A DNA stretch of 64,000 nucleotides from CAVRRZ01 sp963723745 (lineage in GTDB: Bacteria; Actinomycetota; Actinomycetes; Mycobacteriales; Geodermatophilaceae): positions 496,001 through 560,000 of the forward strand of contig CAVRRZ010000001.1 in assembly GCA_963723745.1 (NCBI GenBank), read 5' to 3'. This document shows, piece by piece, positions 9,268 to 17,798 of this stretch. How positions within the stretch are numbered: the first letter of the stretch is position 1; each line of letters begins with the position of its first letter. The position numbers and the translations under genes were made by a program. The notes beneath the pieces are model-generated. The model saw only the letters and a list, made by a program, of their open reading frames with translations, was not told where the DNA came from and did not search any database.

Positions 9268-10545
9268 ATCGTGGACGACGACGTTCTCCTCCCGGCCCGG
9301 GCCGACGCCGATCACGCTGATCCGCGCGCCCGCGAGCTCCTCGAGCCGCCGGACGTAGGCCTGCGCGTTCTTCGGCAGCTCCTCGAACCTGCGGCAGTGC
9401 CGGATGTCCTCGGTCCAGCCGGGCAGCTCCTCGTACACCGGCCGAGCGTGGTGGAAGTCGGTCTGGGTCATCGGCATCTCGTCGTGCCGGACGCCGTCGA
9501 CGTCGTAGGCCACGCAGACCGGCACGGTCGGCAGACCCGACAGCACGTCGAGCTTGGTGAGGAAGTAGTCGGTGATGCCGTTGACCCGGCTGGCGTACCG
9601 GGCGACGACGGCGTCGAACCAGCCGCAGCGCCGGTCGCGGCCGGTGGTCACGCCGACCTCGCCGCCCTGCGTGCGCAGGTACTCGCCGTTGGCGTCGAAG
9701 AGCTCCGTCGGGAACGGGCCGGACCCGACGCGGGTCGTGTACGCCTTCAGGATGCCGACGACCCGCTCGATGCGGGTCGGGCCGACGCCCGCGCCGGTGG
9801 CCGCGCCACCGGCGGTCGGGTTGGACGACGTGACGAACGGATAGGTGCCGTGGTCGACGTCGAGCAGGGTGCCCTGCGACCCCTCCAGCAGCACCCACTC
9901 GCCCGCGTCGAGCGCATTGCCGAGCAGCAGTCGGGTGTCGACGATCCGGTGCTTGAGCGCCTCGGCGTACTCGGCGTACTCCTCGACCACCTCGTCGACG
10001 TCGATCGCCCTGCGGTTGTAGACCTTGACGAGGATCTGGTTCTTCTCCTGGAGGGTGCCTTCGAGCTTCTGCCGGAGGATCGAGAGGTCCAGGAGGTCCT
10101 GCACGCGGATGCCGACGCGGGCGACCTTGTCGCCGTAGGCGGGGCCGATCCCGCGACCGGTGGTGCCGATCTTGCGCTTGCCCAGGAAGCGCTCGGTGAC
10201 TTTGTCGAGCGCCCGGTGGTGCGGCATGATCAGGTGCGCGTCGGAGGAGATGACCAGGCGCGACGTGTCCACCCCGCGTTCCTCGAGCCCGCCCAGCTCC
10301 TGGATGAGGACCTGCGGGTCGATCACGACGCCGTTGCCGATCACCGGGGTGCAGCCCGGCGTCAGGATCCCCGACGGGATGAGGTGGAGGGCGTACCTCT
10401 CCCCGTCCGGGGTGATCACGGTGTGCCCAGCGTTGTTGCCACCCTGGTAGCGGACGACGTAAGGCACCCGGCCACCGAGCAGATCGGTGGCCTTTCCCTT
10501 GCCCTCGTCACCCCACTGGGCGCCGATCAGCACGACAGCCGGCAT
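9256..10545 (-). CDS. purA: Adenylosuccinate synthetase
   Basis: A 429-residue enzyme that joins IMP and aspartate using GTP, the first step from IMP to AMP. The diagnostic N-terminus MPAVVLIGAQWGDEGKGKAT carries the GDEGKGK GTP loop. NNAGHT, STGRGIGPAYGDK-like (IGTTGRGIGPAYGDK), EGSQGTLLDVDHGTYPFVTSSN and TTGRDRRCGWFD are all present. Start is the ATG at 10545-10543, as in homologues; the frame stays open upstream but has no family similarity. Length is normal for the family. It is divergent from the conserved hypothetical gene at 10640, with a 94-base spacer that probably holds both promoters. Confidence 0.97.
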   Translation of the reverse strand: MPAVVLIGAQWGDEGKGKATDLLGGRVPYVVRYQGGNNAGHTVITPDGERYALHLIPSGILTPGCTPVIGNGVVIDPQVLIQELGGLEERGVDTSRLVISSDAHLIMPHHRALDKVTERFLGKRKIGTTGRGIGPAYGDKVARVGIRVQDLLDLSILRQKLEGTLQEKNQILVKVYNRRAIDVDEVVEEYAEYAEALKHRIVDTRLLLGNALDAGEWVLLEGSQGTLLDVDHGTYPFVTSSNPTAGGAATGAGVGPTRIERVVGILKAYTTRVGSGPFPTELFDANGEYLRTQGGEVGVTTGRDRRCGWFDAVVARYASRVNGITDYFLTKLDVLSGLPTVPVCVAYDVDGVRHDEMPMTQTDFHHARPVYEELPGWTEDIRHCRRFEELPKNAQAYVRRLEELAGARISVIGVGPGREENVVVHDLIG

Positions 10546-10639
10546 AGCGGTGCGGTCATCTCCTCGGTCGTCGACCCGATCGGCTGCGGTGCGAGACACG
10601 CTCCGGCAGCAACCGGCTGGCAGATGGGAGGGTAGCGGC

Positions 10640-11254
10640 ATGCCACGCGTGGAGCTGGACCTCCGCCGCCTGCCGGCCGGTGAGGCCCCGCGCCGGGACC
10701 GTCTCGCCGTGCTCGAAGGGGCCGACTCCGTTCTCGTCCGAGGCGGCGTCCCGGCGCTCTCGGCCGTGCTCAACCGGCTGCTGGTCGACGACCGGACGGC
10801 GACCGTGCCGGTCGCCTGGGAGCCCTCCGGCGACCGCGACTCGACCGGGCTGGCACGGGACATCGGCATCGGCACCGGCCCGCCGCGCGACCTCACGCTC
10901 GTGCGTGACGACCACGGCGGGGTGCTGCTGCACCACGGCCGGATCGAGGCCGACGCGGGTGGCCGACGCAGCCTGGCGGCGCGGTTCGGGCTGCAGGCGT
11001 ACCACGACGACATCAAGGTGGCCGACGGCGAGATCACCCGCATCGACGTCCGGCCCGACTGGTCGGCCGTCGACACGATCGGGGTGACCGTGATGGTGCA
11101 GCCCCTGCGACCGACCCGGCGGACCAGTGGCCGGGCGCTCCAGGTGGCCAGCGACCCCGCGCGCATCGTGCGGGACGGCGTCCCCTACGGCCGCCCCGTG
11201 CACCGGTGGACCTGGTACGCCGACGAGCGGGTGCGCTGGCGCCTGCAGCCGTAG
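10640..11254 (+). CDS. Conserved hypothetical protein next to purA
   Basis: A 204-residue soluble protein that I do not recognise. It starts MPRVELDLRRLPAG at an ATG preceded by GGGAGGGTAGC. It has no signal peptide, membrane segment or obvious catalytic motif. It is rich in Arg and Asp, and its C-terminus ends in aromatic-basic residues (VHRWTWYADERVRWRLQP). A conserved hypothetical divergent from purA is a common actinobacterial arrangement. The codon pattern (third positions strongly G/C) and the ribosome site support it being real. Confidence 0.7.
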   Translation: MPRVELDLRRLPAGEAPRRDRLAVLEGADSVLVRGGVPALSAVLNRLLVDDRTATVPVAWEPSGDRDSTGLARDIGIGTGPPRDLTLVRDDHGGVLLHHGRIEADAGGRRSLAARFGLQAYHDDIKVADGEITRIDVRPDWSAVDTIGVTVMVQPLRPTRRTSGRALQVASDPARIVRDGVPYGRPVHRWTWYADERVRWRLQP

Positions 11255-11389
11255 CGCCATGGGTGAGGCAGGGCAGGTGCGGCCCGCGGGGCCGGTCGTG
11301 GACACTGGGGCTCTCCCCCGGGCCGACGAGGAGGACGCGCTGCCCACGACACAGCCGACGGCGGGCTCGCCCGCGGGACGGGCGCGCCG

Positions 11390-12448
11390 GTGATCACCGA
11401 CCACGCGCCCGGCTTCGGGAAGGTGACCCCACGCGCGGCGCGCCGCAACCGCGTGCTGGACCGGGCCCTCGCCCGCCCCAGCTCGGCCGCCGTCGTGGGC
11501 CTGGTGGTCGCGCTGCTCCTCTTCGGGATCCTGGCGCCGGACCTGCTCTCGGCCGGCGGCGCGGCCGGCGTGCTCGACGTCGCCGCTCCGCTGGGCATCG
11601 GCGCCGTCGCCGTGGCCCTGCTGCTGGTGGCGGGTCAGTTCGACTTCTCCGTCGGGGCGGTCGCGGCGACCAGCGCGCTCACCACGGCCGTCCTCGTGGT
11701 CGAGGCCGGCTGGGCCATCTGGCCGGCGCTGCTGGCCGGCCTGCTGTCGGCGCTGCTGGTCGGCGTCATCAACGGTGTACTGGTGGTCAACACCGGTCTG
11801 CCGAGCATCCTGGTCACGCTCGCCACGCTGTTGGTGCTGCAGGGCCTGGCCTCCCAGGGCATCGGGCGGTTGAGCGCCGCCGGCCGCCTCGAGTCGCTCG
11901 ACGACGCCGGCGGCTGGTCGTCGGCCGAGGCGGTCTTCGCCTCGACCTTCGTGCTCGGCGGCGGGCGCTTCCGCGTCTCGCTGGTCTGGTTCGCGGTCGT
12001 CGTCGCGGTGGCCACCTGGGCGCTGTGGCGCACCCGGTTCGGCAACGCCCTGTTCGCCATCGGCGGCGCCCGCCGGGCGGCGACCGAACTCGGTGTGCCG
12101 GTGCGGCGCACGACCGTCGCGATGTTCTGCCTGACCGCGACCGCCGGGTGGCTCATCGGTGTGCTCGGCCTGACGCGCCTGGGCGCGGCCTCGGTGACAC
12201 CGGGCCTCGGTTCGGGTATTGACTACCTCGTCGTCGCGGTCATCGGGGGTTGCCTACTGACCGGCGGGTGGGGGTCGGCGATCGGGGCAGCGGTGGCTGC
12301 GCTGCTCTACGCGGTGGCACGGCAGGGCATCACGCTCGCCGGCTGGGGACCCGCGTGGTTCGAGGTGCTGCTCGGACTGCTCCTGCTGGTCGCGCTGGTG
12401 GCCAACAGCGTCGTCCTGCGCCGGCTCAAGGCGGCACCGCGGTCATGA
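11390..12448 (+). CDS. Sugar-type ABC transporter permease (RbsC/FrcC family)
   Basis: A 352-residue integral membrane protein with about nine or ten hydrophobic segments. It shows the family signature near LLLVAGQFDFSVGAVAATSA, equivalent to the LSVGS region of RbsC/XylH, and the coupling region ALFAIGGARRAATELGVPV. The GTG at 11390 begins MITDHAPGFGKVT. The downstream ATPase gene starts with an ATG overlapping this stop (ATGA at 12445-12448), so the two are cotranslated. No periplasmic binding-protein gene is adjacent, so the substrate is unknown; ribose, xylose or fructose-like sugars are typical for the family. Confidence 0.88.
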   Translation: MITDHAPGFGKVTPRAARRNRVLDRALARPSSAAVVGLVVALLLFGILAPDLLSAGGAAGVLDVAAPLGIGAVAVALLLVAGQFDFSVGAVAATSALTTAVLVVEAGWAIWPALLAGLLSALLVGVINGVLVVNTGLPSILVTLATLLVLQGLASQGIGRLSAAGRLESLDDAGGWSSAEAVFASTFVLGGGRFRVSLVWFAVVVAVATWALWRTRFGNALFAIGGARRAATELGVPVRRTTVAMFCLTATAGWLIGVLGLTRLGAASVTPGLGSGIDYLVVAVIGGCLLTGGWGSAIGAAVAALLYAVARQGITLAGWGPAWFEVLLGLLLLVALVANSVVLRRLKAAPRS

Positions 12449-13263
12449 CGCAGACCAGCGGTGGCACCGCCACGCCCGTGCTCGAACTGCGCGGCCTCAC
12501 CGTGCGCTTCGGCGGCATCCCCGCCCTGGACCGGATCACCCTGGCGCTGCGGGCCGGTTCGATCACCTGCGTGCTGGGCGAGAACGGATCGGGCAAGTCG
12601 ACACTGGTCGCCGTCCTGTCGGGGCTGCAGCGGCCGGACGACGGGCTGCTGCTGCTCGACGGACGGCCGGTCCGGCTGCGCACTCCGCGACGCGCCCGCG
12701 AGGCCGGTATCGCGACCATCTGGCAGGACCTGGCGGTGGCCCCGCTGCTGCCGGTCTGGCGCAACTTCGTACTCGGCGCCGAGCCGACGCGGGGGACGTG
12801 GCCGCTGCGGCGGATCGACGTGGCCGCCGCCCGTGAGACCGCCGTGCAGGCCATGCTGCGGGTGGGCGCCACCGGGATCGATCCCGACCAGCCGGCCAAC
12901 GCGCTGCGCGCCGGTGAGCGACACAGTCTCGCGGTGGCTCGGGCGCTGCACTACGGCGCCCGGGTCCTGGTGATCGACGAGCCGACCGCGCCGATGACCG
13001 TCGCCCAGCACACGCTGGTCCTGCAGTCGATGGTCGCCGCTCGCGCGCAGGGCCTCACCGTGCTGTTCGTGACGAACAACCCGCGCTACGCGCACCTGGT
13101 CGGCGACCGGTTCGTGCTGCTCGCCCACGGCCAGGTCGCGGGCAACCTCACCCGTGACGACGTGGACGTCGACGACCTCACCCGACTGATCGCCGGCGGC
13201 GACGAACTGACCGCGCTCGCGGCCGCGCTCACGGCCGCCCATCCCGAACTGCACGACCGCTGA
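12445..13263 (+). CDS. Single-domain sugar-type ABC ATPase with degenerate signature and H-loop
   Basis: A 272-residue FrcA-like ATPase, half the size of the RbsA type. Walker A is intact (GENGSGKS, 45-52), the Q-loop is Q94 in IWQDL, and Walker B is VLVIDEP (174-180). The signature LSGGQ/E is replaced by LRAGE (154-158), losing the catalytic Ser. The H-loop segment reads LFVTNNPRY, with Asn at 211 where the family has His. It may still bind ATP, but hydrolysis as a homodimer looks compromised. It could pair with another subunit, or the system may be decaying. The start ATG overlaps the permease stop. Confidence 0.85.
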   Translation: MTQTSGGTATPVLELRGLTVRFGGIPALDRITLALRAGSITCVLGENGSGKSTLVAVLSGLQRPDDGLLLLDGRPVRLRTPRRAREAGIATIWQDLAVAPLLPVWRNFVLGAEPTRGTWPLRRIDVAAARETAVQAMLRVGATGIDPDQPANALRAGERHSLAVARALHYGARVLVIDEPTAPMTVAQHTLVLQSMVAARAQGLTVLFVTNNPRYAHLVGDRFVLLAHGQVAGNLTRDDVDVDDLTRLIAGGDELTALAAALTAAHPELHDR

Positions 13264-13270
13264 CACAGCG

Positions 13271-13305
13271 GAGCCCCGCCGTCCACCGTGCGGACGACGG
13301 GGCTC
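13271..13305. terminator. Bidirectional hairpin terminator
   Basis: GAGCCCCGCCGTCC (13271-13284) pairs with GGACGACGGGGCTC (13292-13305), with one mismatch and a 7-base loop. It lies between the ABC ATPase stop (+) and the small membrane gene stop (-), so it can serve both directions. No U-tract is present, as is usual in actinobacteria. Confidence 0.75.
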
Positions 13306-13325
13306 GGCAGCCCCCGTGACCCGGG

Positions 13326-13469
13326 TCAGTCGAAGACGGTGACGCCGCCCGGCCCGACGAGCAGACCGACCACGATCAGCACGATGCCCCACAGCAGTTG
13401 CCTGCGGAGGATCGCGACGATGCCCGCCACCACGAGGACGACGGCCAGGATCCACAACAGGGTGGTCAC
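13326..13469 (-). CDS. GPGG-motif small membrane protein
   Basis: A 47-residue protein, VTTLLWILAVVLVVAG then AILRRQLLWGIVLIVVG and the end LVGPGGVTVFD. Two short hydrophobic segments flank a basic turn (RRQ), and the C-terminus carries GPGG. This matches a recurrent actinobacterial class of tiny membrane proteins of unknown role. The GTG at 13469 is chosen because GGAGG sits six bases upstream; upstream extension gives no hydrophobic or conserved sequence. Confidence 0.75.
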   Translation of the reverse strand: MTTLLWILAVVLVVAGIVAILRRQLLWGIVLIVVGLLVGPGGVTVFD

Positions 13470-13590
13470 GGTTGACCTCCATCGTTCGGGAGCGCCTTGG
13501 TAGACGCCCTGGAGGCAGGCTAGGTCGACTCTTCCGATCTCGCCCGACGAGCCCTGACGGTGGGTGGTCGGGCGAACCCTTTCGGTGACG

Positions 13591-14007
13591 TCAGGCGGCG
13601 AGCGAGGGGTCGCAGTCGCGCAGCAGTTGGGTGCAGCGCTGCTGCTCGTCGGTCTCACCGATCGCTTCGGCGGCGCGCGCCAGGGCGGTGACGCAGCGCA
13701 GGAAGCCGCGGTTGGGCTCGTGCGACCACGGCACCGGGCCGTGCCCCTTCCAGCCGTTGCGGCGCAGGGCGTCGAGCCCGCGGTGGTAGCCGGTGCGGGC
13801 GTAGGCATAGGCCTCGATCGTGTCCCCGAGCTGCCGCTCGGGTCGCGCGAGCGCCTCCTCCGCCAGCGCGGCCCACACCGCGCTCACCGTGGGGTGGTGC
13901 GCGGCGACCTCGGCGGGGGTCGCCCCCGCGGCCAGTTCGGCGTCCGCCTCGGGCGTGGCCGGCAACAGGGTGGGCGGCGGATCGCCGAGCAGGTTCAGGC
14001 CGGTCAT
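13591..14007 (-). CDS. DUF3151 family protein
   Basis: A 138-residue soluble protein with the DUF3151 pattern: ATPEADAEL, VSAVWAALAEEAL, AYAYARTGYHRGLDALRRNGWKGHGPVPWSHEPNRGFLRC. The gene conventionally sits next to fba in actinobacteria, as it does here. The ATG at 14007 is one base beyond the fba TGA; a GTG at 14016 that overlaps fba is an alternative start. Function is unknown. Cotranscription with fba is likely. Confidence 0.88.
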   Translation of the reverse strand: MTGLNLLGDPPPTLLPATPEADAELAAGATPAEVAAHHPTVSAVWAALAEEALARPERQLGDTIEAYAYARTGYHRGLDALRRNGWKGHGPVPWSHEPNRGFLRCVTALARAAEAIGETDEQQRCTQLLRDCDPSLAA

Positions 14008-14008
14008 G

Positions 14009-15043
14009 TCAGGCACCCGGCGACTGGCCGGCCGACAGCAGGTCCTCGCAGGCCCGCACGACGCGGTCGGCCATGCCGGTCTCGGCGGCCTTGAGATAGC
14101 TGCGCGGGTCGTAGGCCTTCTTGTTGCCCACCTCGCCGTCGACCTTGAGCACGCCGTCGTAGTTGGTGAACATGTGCCCGGCGACGGGCCGGGTGAACGC
14201 GTACTGGGTGTCGGTGTCGACGTTCATCTTGACCACGCCGTAGGACAGCGCCTCGCGGATCTCCTCGAGCAACGAACCCGAGCCGCCGTGGAAGACGAGG
14301 TTGAACGGCTTGGCGTCGTCGGGCAGGCCGAACTCGCGGGCCACGACCTGCTGGCCCATCTTGAGGATCTCCGGCCGCAGCTTCACGTTGCCCGGCTTGT
14401 AGACCCCGTGCACGTTGCCGAAGGTGGCGGCGAGCAGGTAGACGCCCTTCTCGCCCAGGCCGAGGGCCTTGGCGGTGGCGATGTAGTCGCCCTCGGCGGT
14501 GTAGAGCTTCTCGTTGATGTCGTGCGCGACGCCGTCCTCCTCGCCGCCGACGACGCCGATCTCCAGCTCGAGGACGATCTTCGCGGCGGCTGCCTTCTCG
14601 ATGAGCTCCTCGGCGATGGCGAGGTTCTCGTCGAGGTCGATGGCCGACCCGTCCCACATGTGCGACTGGAACAACGGCTCCTGACCGGCGTCGACCCGGT
14701 CCTTGGACAGGGCGAGGAGGGGCCGGACGTAGGAGTCCAGCTTGTCCTTCGGGCAGTGGTCGGTGTGCAGCGCGACGTTCACCGGGTACCTCTCGGCGAC
14801 CACGTGCGTGAACTCGGCCAGCGCGACCGCGCCGGTCACCATGTCCTTGACCTTCGTCCCGGAGGCGAACTCGGCGCCGCCGGTCGAGAACTGGATGATC
14901 CCGTCGCTGCCGGCGTCGGCGAACCCGCGCAGCGCGGCGTTGACCGTCTCGGAGGACGTGCAGTTGATCGCCGGGTAGGCGAAACCGCCCTCCTTGGCCC
15001 GGCTGATCATGTCGGCGTAGACCTCGGGAGTCGCGATCGGCAT
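14009..15043 (-). CDS. fba: Class II fructose-bisphosphate aldolase
   Basis: A 344-residue zinc-dependent aldolase that cleaves fructose-1,6-bisphosphate to dihydroxyacetone phosphate and glyceraldehyde-3-phosphate in glycolysis and runs the reverse in gluconeogenesis. Motifs: ALHTDHCPKDK with the catalytic Asp and zinc His, LELEIGVVGGEEDGV, and NLVFHGGSGS with a zinc His and the phosphate-binding glycines. Start is ATG at 15043 (MPIATPEVYADMISRAKEGGF), as in homologues. It is followed by the DUF3151 gene almost without a gap. Confidence 0.96.
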   Translation of the reverse strand: MPIATPEVYADMISRAKEGGFAYPAINCTSSETVNAALRGFADAGSDGIIQFSTGGAEFASGTKVKDMVTGAVALAEFTHVVAERYPVNVALHTDHCPKDKLDSYVRPLLALSKDRVDAGQEPLFQSHMWDGSAIDLDENLAIAEELIEKAAAAKIVLELEIGVVGGEEDGVAHDINEKLYTAEGDYIATAKALGLGEKGVYLLAATFGNVHGVYKPGNVKLRPEILKMGQQVVAREFGLPDDAKPFNLVFHGGSGSLLEEIREALSYGVVKMNVDTDTQYAFTRPVAGHMFTNYDGVLKVDGEVGNKKAYDPRSYLKAAETGMADRVVRACEDLLSAGQSPGA

Positions 15044-15097
15044 GCCCCGACCTTAGTGGAGTGGTCTCGCTGCGGTCACGCCGGCGAATCCCCCCGC

Positions 15098-16453
15098 TCA
15101 GCCCTGTTCGAGGCGGCTCACGACGCGCGCGGCCACCACCACCGGGTCGTAGGTGGGCGAGAACGGCGGCGCGTAGGAGAGGTCGGCACCGGCTAGTTCC
15201 TCGGCGGTCATCCCGGCCCAGATGGCGGCGGCGAACACGTCGATGCGCTTGGCGCTGCCGGCGCCGCCGACGATCTGCGCGCCGAGCAGCAGGCCCGAGC
15301 CGCGCTCGATGACCACCTTCACCGCGATCTCCTCGGCGCCGGGGAAGTAGCCGGCCTTCGTCGTCCCCTCGATCGTCTCGCTCACCGGGTCGAACCCGGC
15401 CTGCTCGGCCTGGGTCGTGCACAACCCGGTGCGCCCGATCTCCAGGTGCTTGATCCGGGTCGCCGCGGTGCCGATCACGCCGGCGAACCGGGCGGCGCGA
15501 CCGCCGATGACCGAGCCCGCCACCCGTCCCTGCTTGTTGGCGTGCGTGCCCAGGGCGACGTGCACGTCCTCGCCGCTGAGCCGGTGGTAGGTCTGCGAGC
15601 AGTCGCCGGCGGCGAGGACGTCGGGGTGCGACCTGCTGCGCTGCGTCCGGTCGACCGCCACCGCACCGGTGCTGCCGAGCGCCAGCCCGGCGGCCTTCGC
15701 CAGCTCCACCTCCGGGCCCATGCCCGTGCCCAGGACGACGAGGTCGGCGGGGTAGCTGCCGGCGTCGGTGCGGACGGCGCGCACGACCCCGTCGGCATCG
15801 GCCTCGATCTCGCGCACCGGCTCGTCCGGATGCACGTCGATGCCCATCCCTCCCATGGCGGCGCAGATGCGCCTGCCCATGTCCGCGTCCAGCTGCCCCA
15901 TGGGCAGGGGATCGGCCAGGACGACGGTCACGTCGAGTCCGCGGTCGAGCAGCACCTCGGCCATCTCCAGGCCGATGTAGCCACCGCCGAGGACGACGGC
16001 CCGCCGGGCGCCCGCCGCGATCGCGGCCCGGATGTCGGCCCCGTCAGCCAGCCGGTGCACCCCGTGCACCCCGGCGGCGTCCAGGCCCGGGACCGGCGGA
16101 CGCAGCGGCCGGCCGCCGGTGGCGACGACGAGACGGTCCCACCCGAACCGCCGTCCGTCACCGGCCGTGACGGTCCCCGCCTCCAGGTCGATCGCCTCGG
16201 CGCGGGTGCCCAGGTGCACGGTGATGTCCTGCGCGGCGAACTGCGCCTGGGTGCGCGCGATCAGCACGTCCCGGTCGCTGACCAGACCACCCACCCAGTA
16301 CGGGATGCCGCAGGCCGAGTAGCTGACGTCGGGCCCCTGCTCGAGCACGACGATGTCCAGGTCGTCGGCGGTGCGGAGCCGCCGTGCCTGTGCCGCCGCC
16401 GACATCCCGGCGGCGTCCCCGCCGATCACCACCATCCGCTGCCGCCCGCTCAT
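15098..16453 (-). CDS. FAD-dependent pyridine nucleotide-disulfide oxidoreductase, CoA-disulfide-reductase type
   Basis: A 451-residue flavoprotein. The FAD-binding MVVIGGDAAGMSAA is at the N-terminus, the NAD(P)H-binding VVLGGGYIGLEMAEVL is near 155, and VLAAGDCSQTYHRL is the second FAD motif. The single redox cysteine is C48 in SYSACGIPYW, as in CoA-disulfide reductases and NADH oxidases/peroxidases that work through a Cys-S-S-CoA or Cys sulfenic state. The C-terminal dimerisation domain starts near 325 (TRIKHLEIGRTGLC). It is a monocistronic-looking gene downstream of a divergent promoter region (16454-16603). The exact electron acceptor cannot be told from sequence. Confidence 0.85.
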   Translation of the reverse strand: MSGRQRMVVIGGDAAGMSAAAQARRLRTADDLDIVVLEQGPDVSYSACGIPYWVGGLVSDRDVLIARTQAQFAAQDITVHLGTRAEAIDLEAGTVTAGDGRRFGWDRLVVATGGRPLRPPVPGLDAAGVHGVHRLADGADIRAAIAAGARRAVVLGGGYIGLEMAEVLLDRGLDVTVVLADPLPMGQLDADMGRRICAAMGGMGIDVHPDEPVREIEADADGVVRAVRTDAGSYPADLVVLGTGMGPEVELAKAAGLALGSTGAVAVDRTQRSRSHPDVLAAGDCSQTYHRLSGEDVHVALGTHANKQGRVAGSVIGGRAARFAGVIGTAATRIKHLEIGRTGLCTTQAEQAGFDPVSETIEGTTKAGYFPGAEEIAVKVVIERGSGLLLGAQIVGGAGSAKRIDVFAAAIWAGMTAEELAGADLSYAPPFSPTYDPVVVAARVVSRLEQG

Positions 16454-16603
16454 CCGGCCAGCGTGTCAGCCTCGCCGCCGGCCAGCAGCGCGACGGTCGC
16501 GCAACGTTCGGGTAACGGTCCCCGGATGTGATGGCGGTCATACCATTAGCCCTGAGACGGTGAGGGCTCGCCCGTGCCACTGCGCCCTCGAGGAGTCAGC
16601 CGA

Positions 16604-17725
16604 ATGACCTTCCGTCGAACCCGGATCGCGGTCGCCGCCGCGGCCGCGACCGCACTCCTCGCCGCCTGCGGCGGCTCACCGACCGCCTCGGACAGCGGCT
16701 CGGGCGGCGGCACCACCTCGGACGGCCCGACCGACGCCGAGCAGCTCTACGAGGAGGTCATGGCGCTGACCGGCCAGGAGCGCCGCGACCGGCTGGTCGA
16801 GCTGGCCCAGGAAGAGGGCCAGCTGAACCTCTACACGTCGATGAACAGCAGCCTGGCCGACGCGGTCGCCGAGGCGTTCGGCGACACCTACGACATCGAG
16901 GTCAACCTGTACCGGGCGAACGGAGAGACCCTGACGCAGCGGCTCCTCCAGGAGCAGGACGCCGGGTACTTCGGCAACGACGTGGTCGAGACCGACGGCA
17001 TCGAGATGTCCTCGCTCGCGACCGAGGGTGTCCTGTCCCCCTACTCCGGCGAGCGGCGCGACCTCGTGCCGGAGGCCGGCCGGTTCGACGAGTGGACCGC
17101 CACCCGGTTCAACATCTTCACCCCGAGCTGGAACACGCAGGAGGTCTCCGCCGACGAGGCGCCTTCTTCCTGGGAGGACCTCGCCGACCCGAAGTGGGAC
17201 GGCCGGCTGGCCGTGGAGCTGGGGGACGTCGACTGGTACCTGACGCTCTACAACCACTGGCTGGACAGCGGGAAGTCCGAGGAGGAGGTCGAGCAGCTCT
17301 TCGCCGACATCTTCGACGGCGCGGCCGCGGTCAAGGGACACACGGTGCAGGCCGAGCTCATGTCGGCCGGCCAGTACGGCGTCGTGGCCTCCAACTACAG
17401 CTACATCGTGGAGAAGGCCAAGGCCAACGGGGCACCGGTCGACTACCTGCCCTTCGTCGAGCCGGCGATCGCCCGACCCAACGGCGTGGGCCTGATGAAG
17501 AACGCCCAGAACCCGGCCGCGGCGCTGCTGTTCGTCGACTGGCTGCTTGACGAGGGCCAGCAGGTGCTCACCGACGAGGGGCTGTCGGCCGCCATCACCG
17601 AGGGCGAGGACCCGCTCGACGACGTGGAGCTCATCCCGGTCGACATCGAGGCGGTCATCGAGAACTCCGACGAGTGGAACGCGAAGTACGAGGAGCTGCT
17701 GACCAGCGCCGTGACGGTCGAGTGA
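16604..17725 (+). CDS. Extracellular solute-binding lipoprotein, Fe3+/putrescine-type fold, orphan
   Basis: A 373-residue precursor with a type II signal: RRTR, a hydrophobic stretch, then the lipobox LLAAC. The mature part begins with a Ser/Gly linker, then EGQLNLYTSMNSSLADAVAEAF, the opening strand of FutA/AfuA-class binding proteins, and has GVGLMKNAQNPAAALLFVDWLLDEGQQVL near the C-terminus. AGGAG lies eight bases before the ATG at 16604. No permease or ATPase gene is adjacent; it must work with components elsewhere. Iron is the usual ligand class, but ligand residues were not verified. Confidence 0.85.
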   Translation: MTFRRTRIAVAAAAATALLAACGGSPTASDSGSGGGTTSDGPTDAEQLYEEVMALTGQERRDRLVELAQEEGQLNLYTSMNSSLADAVAEAFGDTYDIEVNLYRANGETLTQRLLQEQDAGYFGNDVVETDGIEMSSLATEGVLSPYSGERRDLVPEAGRFDEWTATRFNIFTPSWNTQEVSADEAPSSWEDLADPKWDGRLAVELGDVDWYLTLYNHWLDSGKSEEEVEQLFADIFDGAAAVKGHTVQAELMSAGQYGVVASNYSYIVEKAKANGAPVDYLPFVEPAIARPNGVGLMKNAQNPAAALLFVDWLLDEGQQVLTDEGLSAAITEGEDPLDDVELIPVDIEAVIENSDEWNAKYEELLTSAVTVE

Positions 17726-17798
17726 CCCTGCGGGGGGCCGGGCGTTCACCGGCGGAGCCGGCCCGGTGGGTACACATCCGACGACGAGCTGGATCGGC

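Noticed and set aside
11259..11393. A 44-codon frame (MGEAGQVRPAG...) just upstream of the ABC permease
   Set aside because: It has no ribosome site and no hydrophobic or conserved feature. Its TGA overlaps the permease GTG, but that alone is weak evidence.
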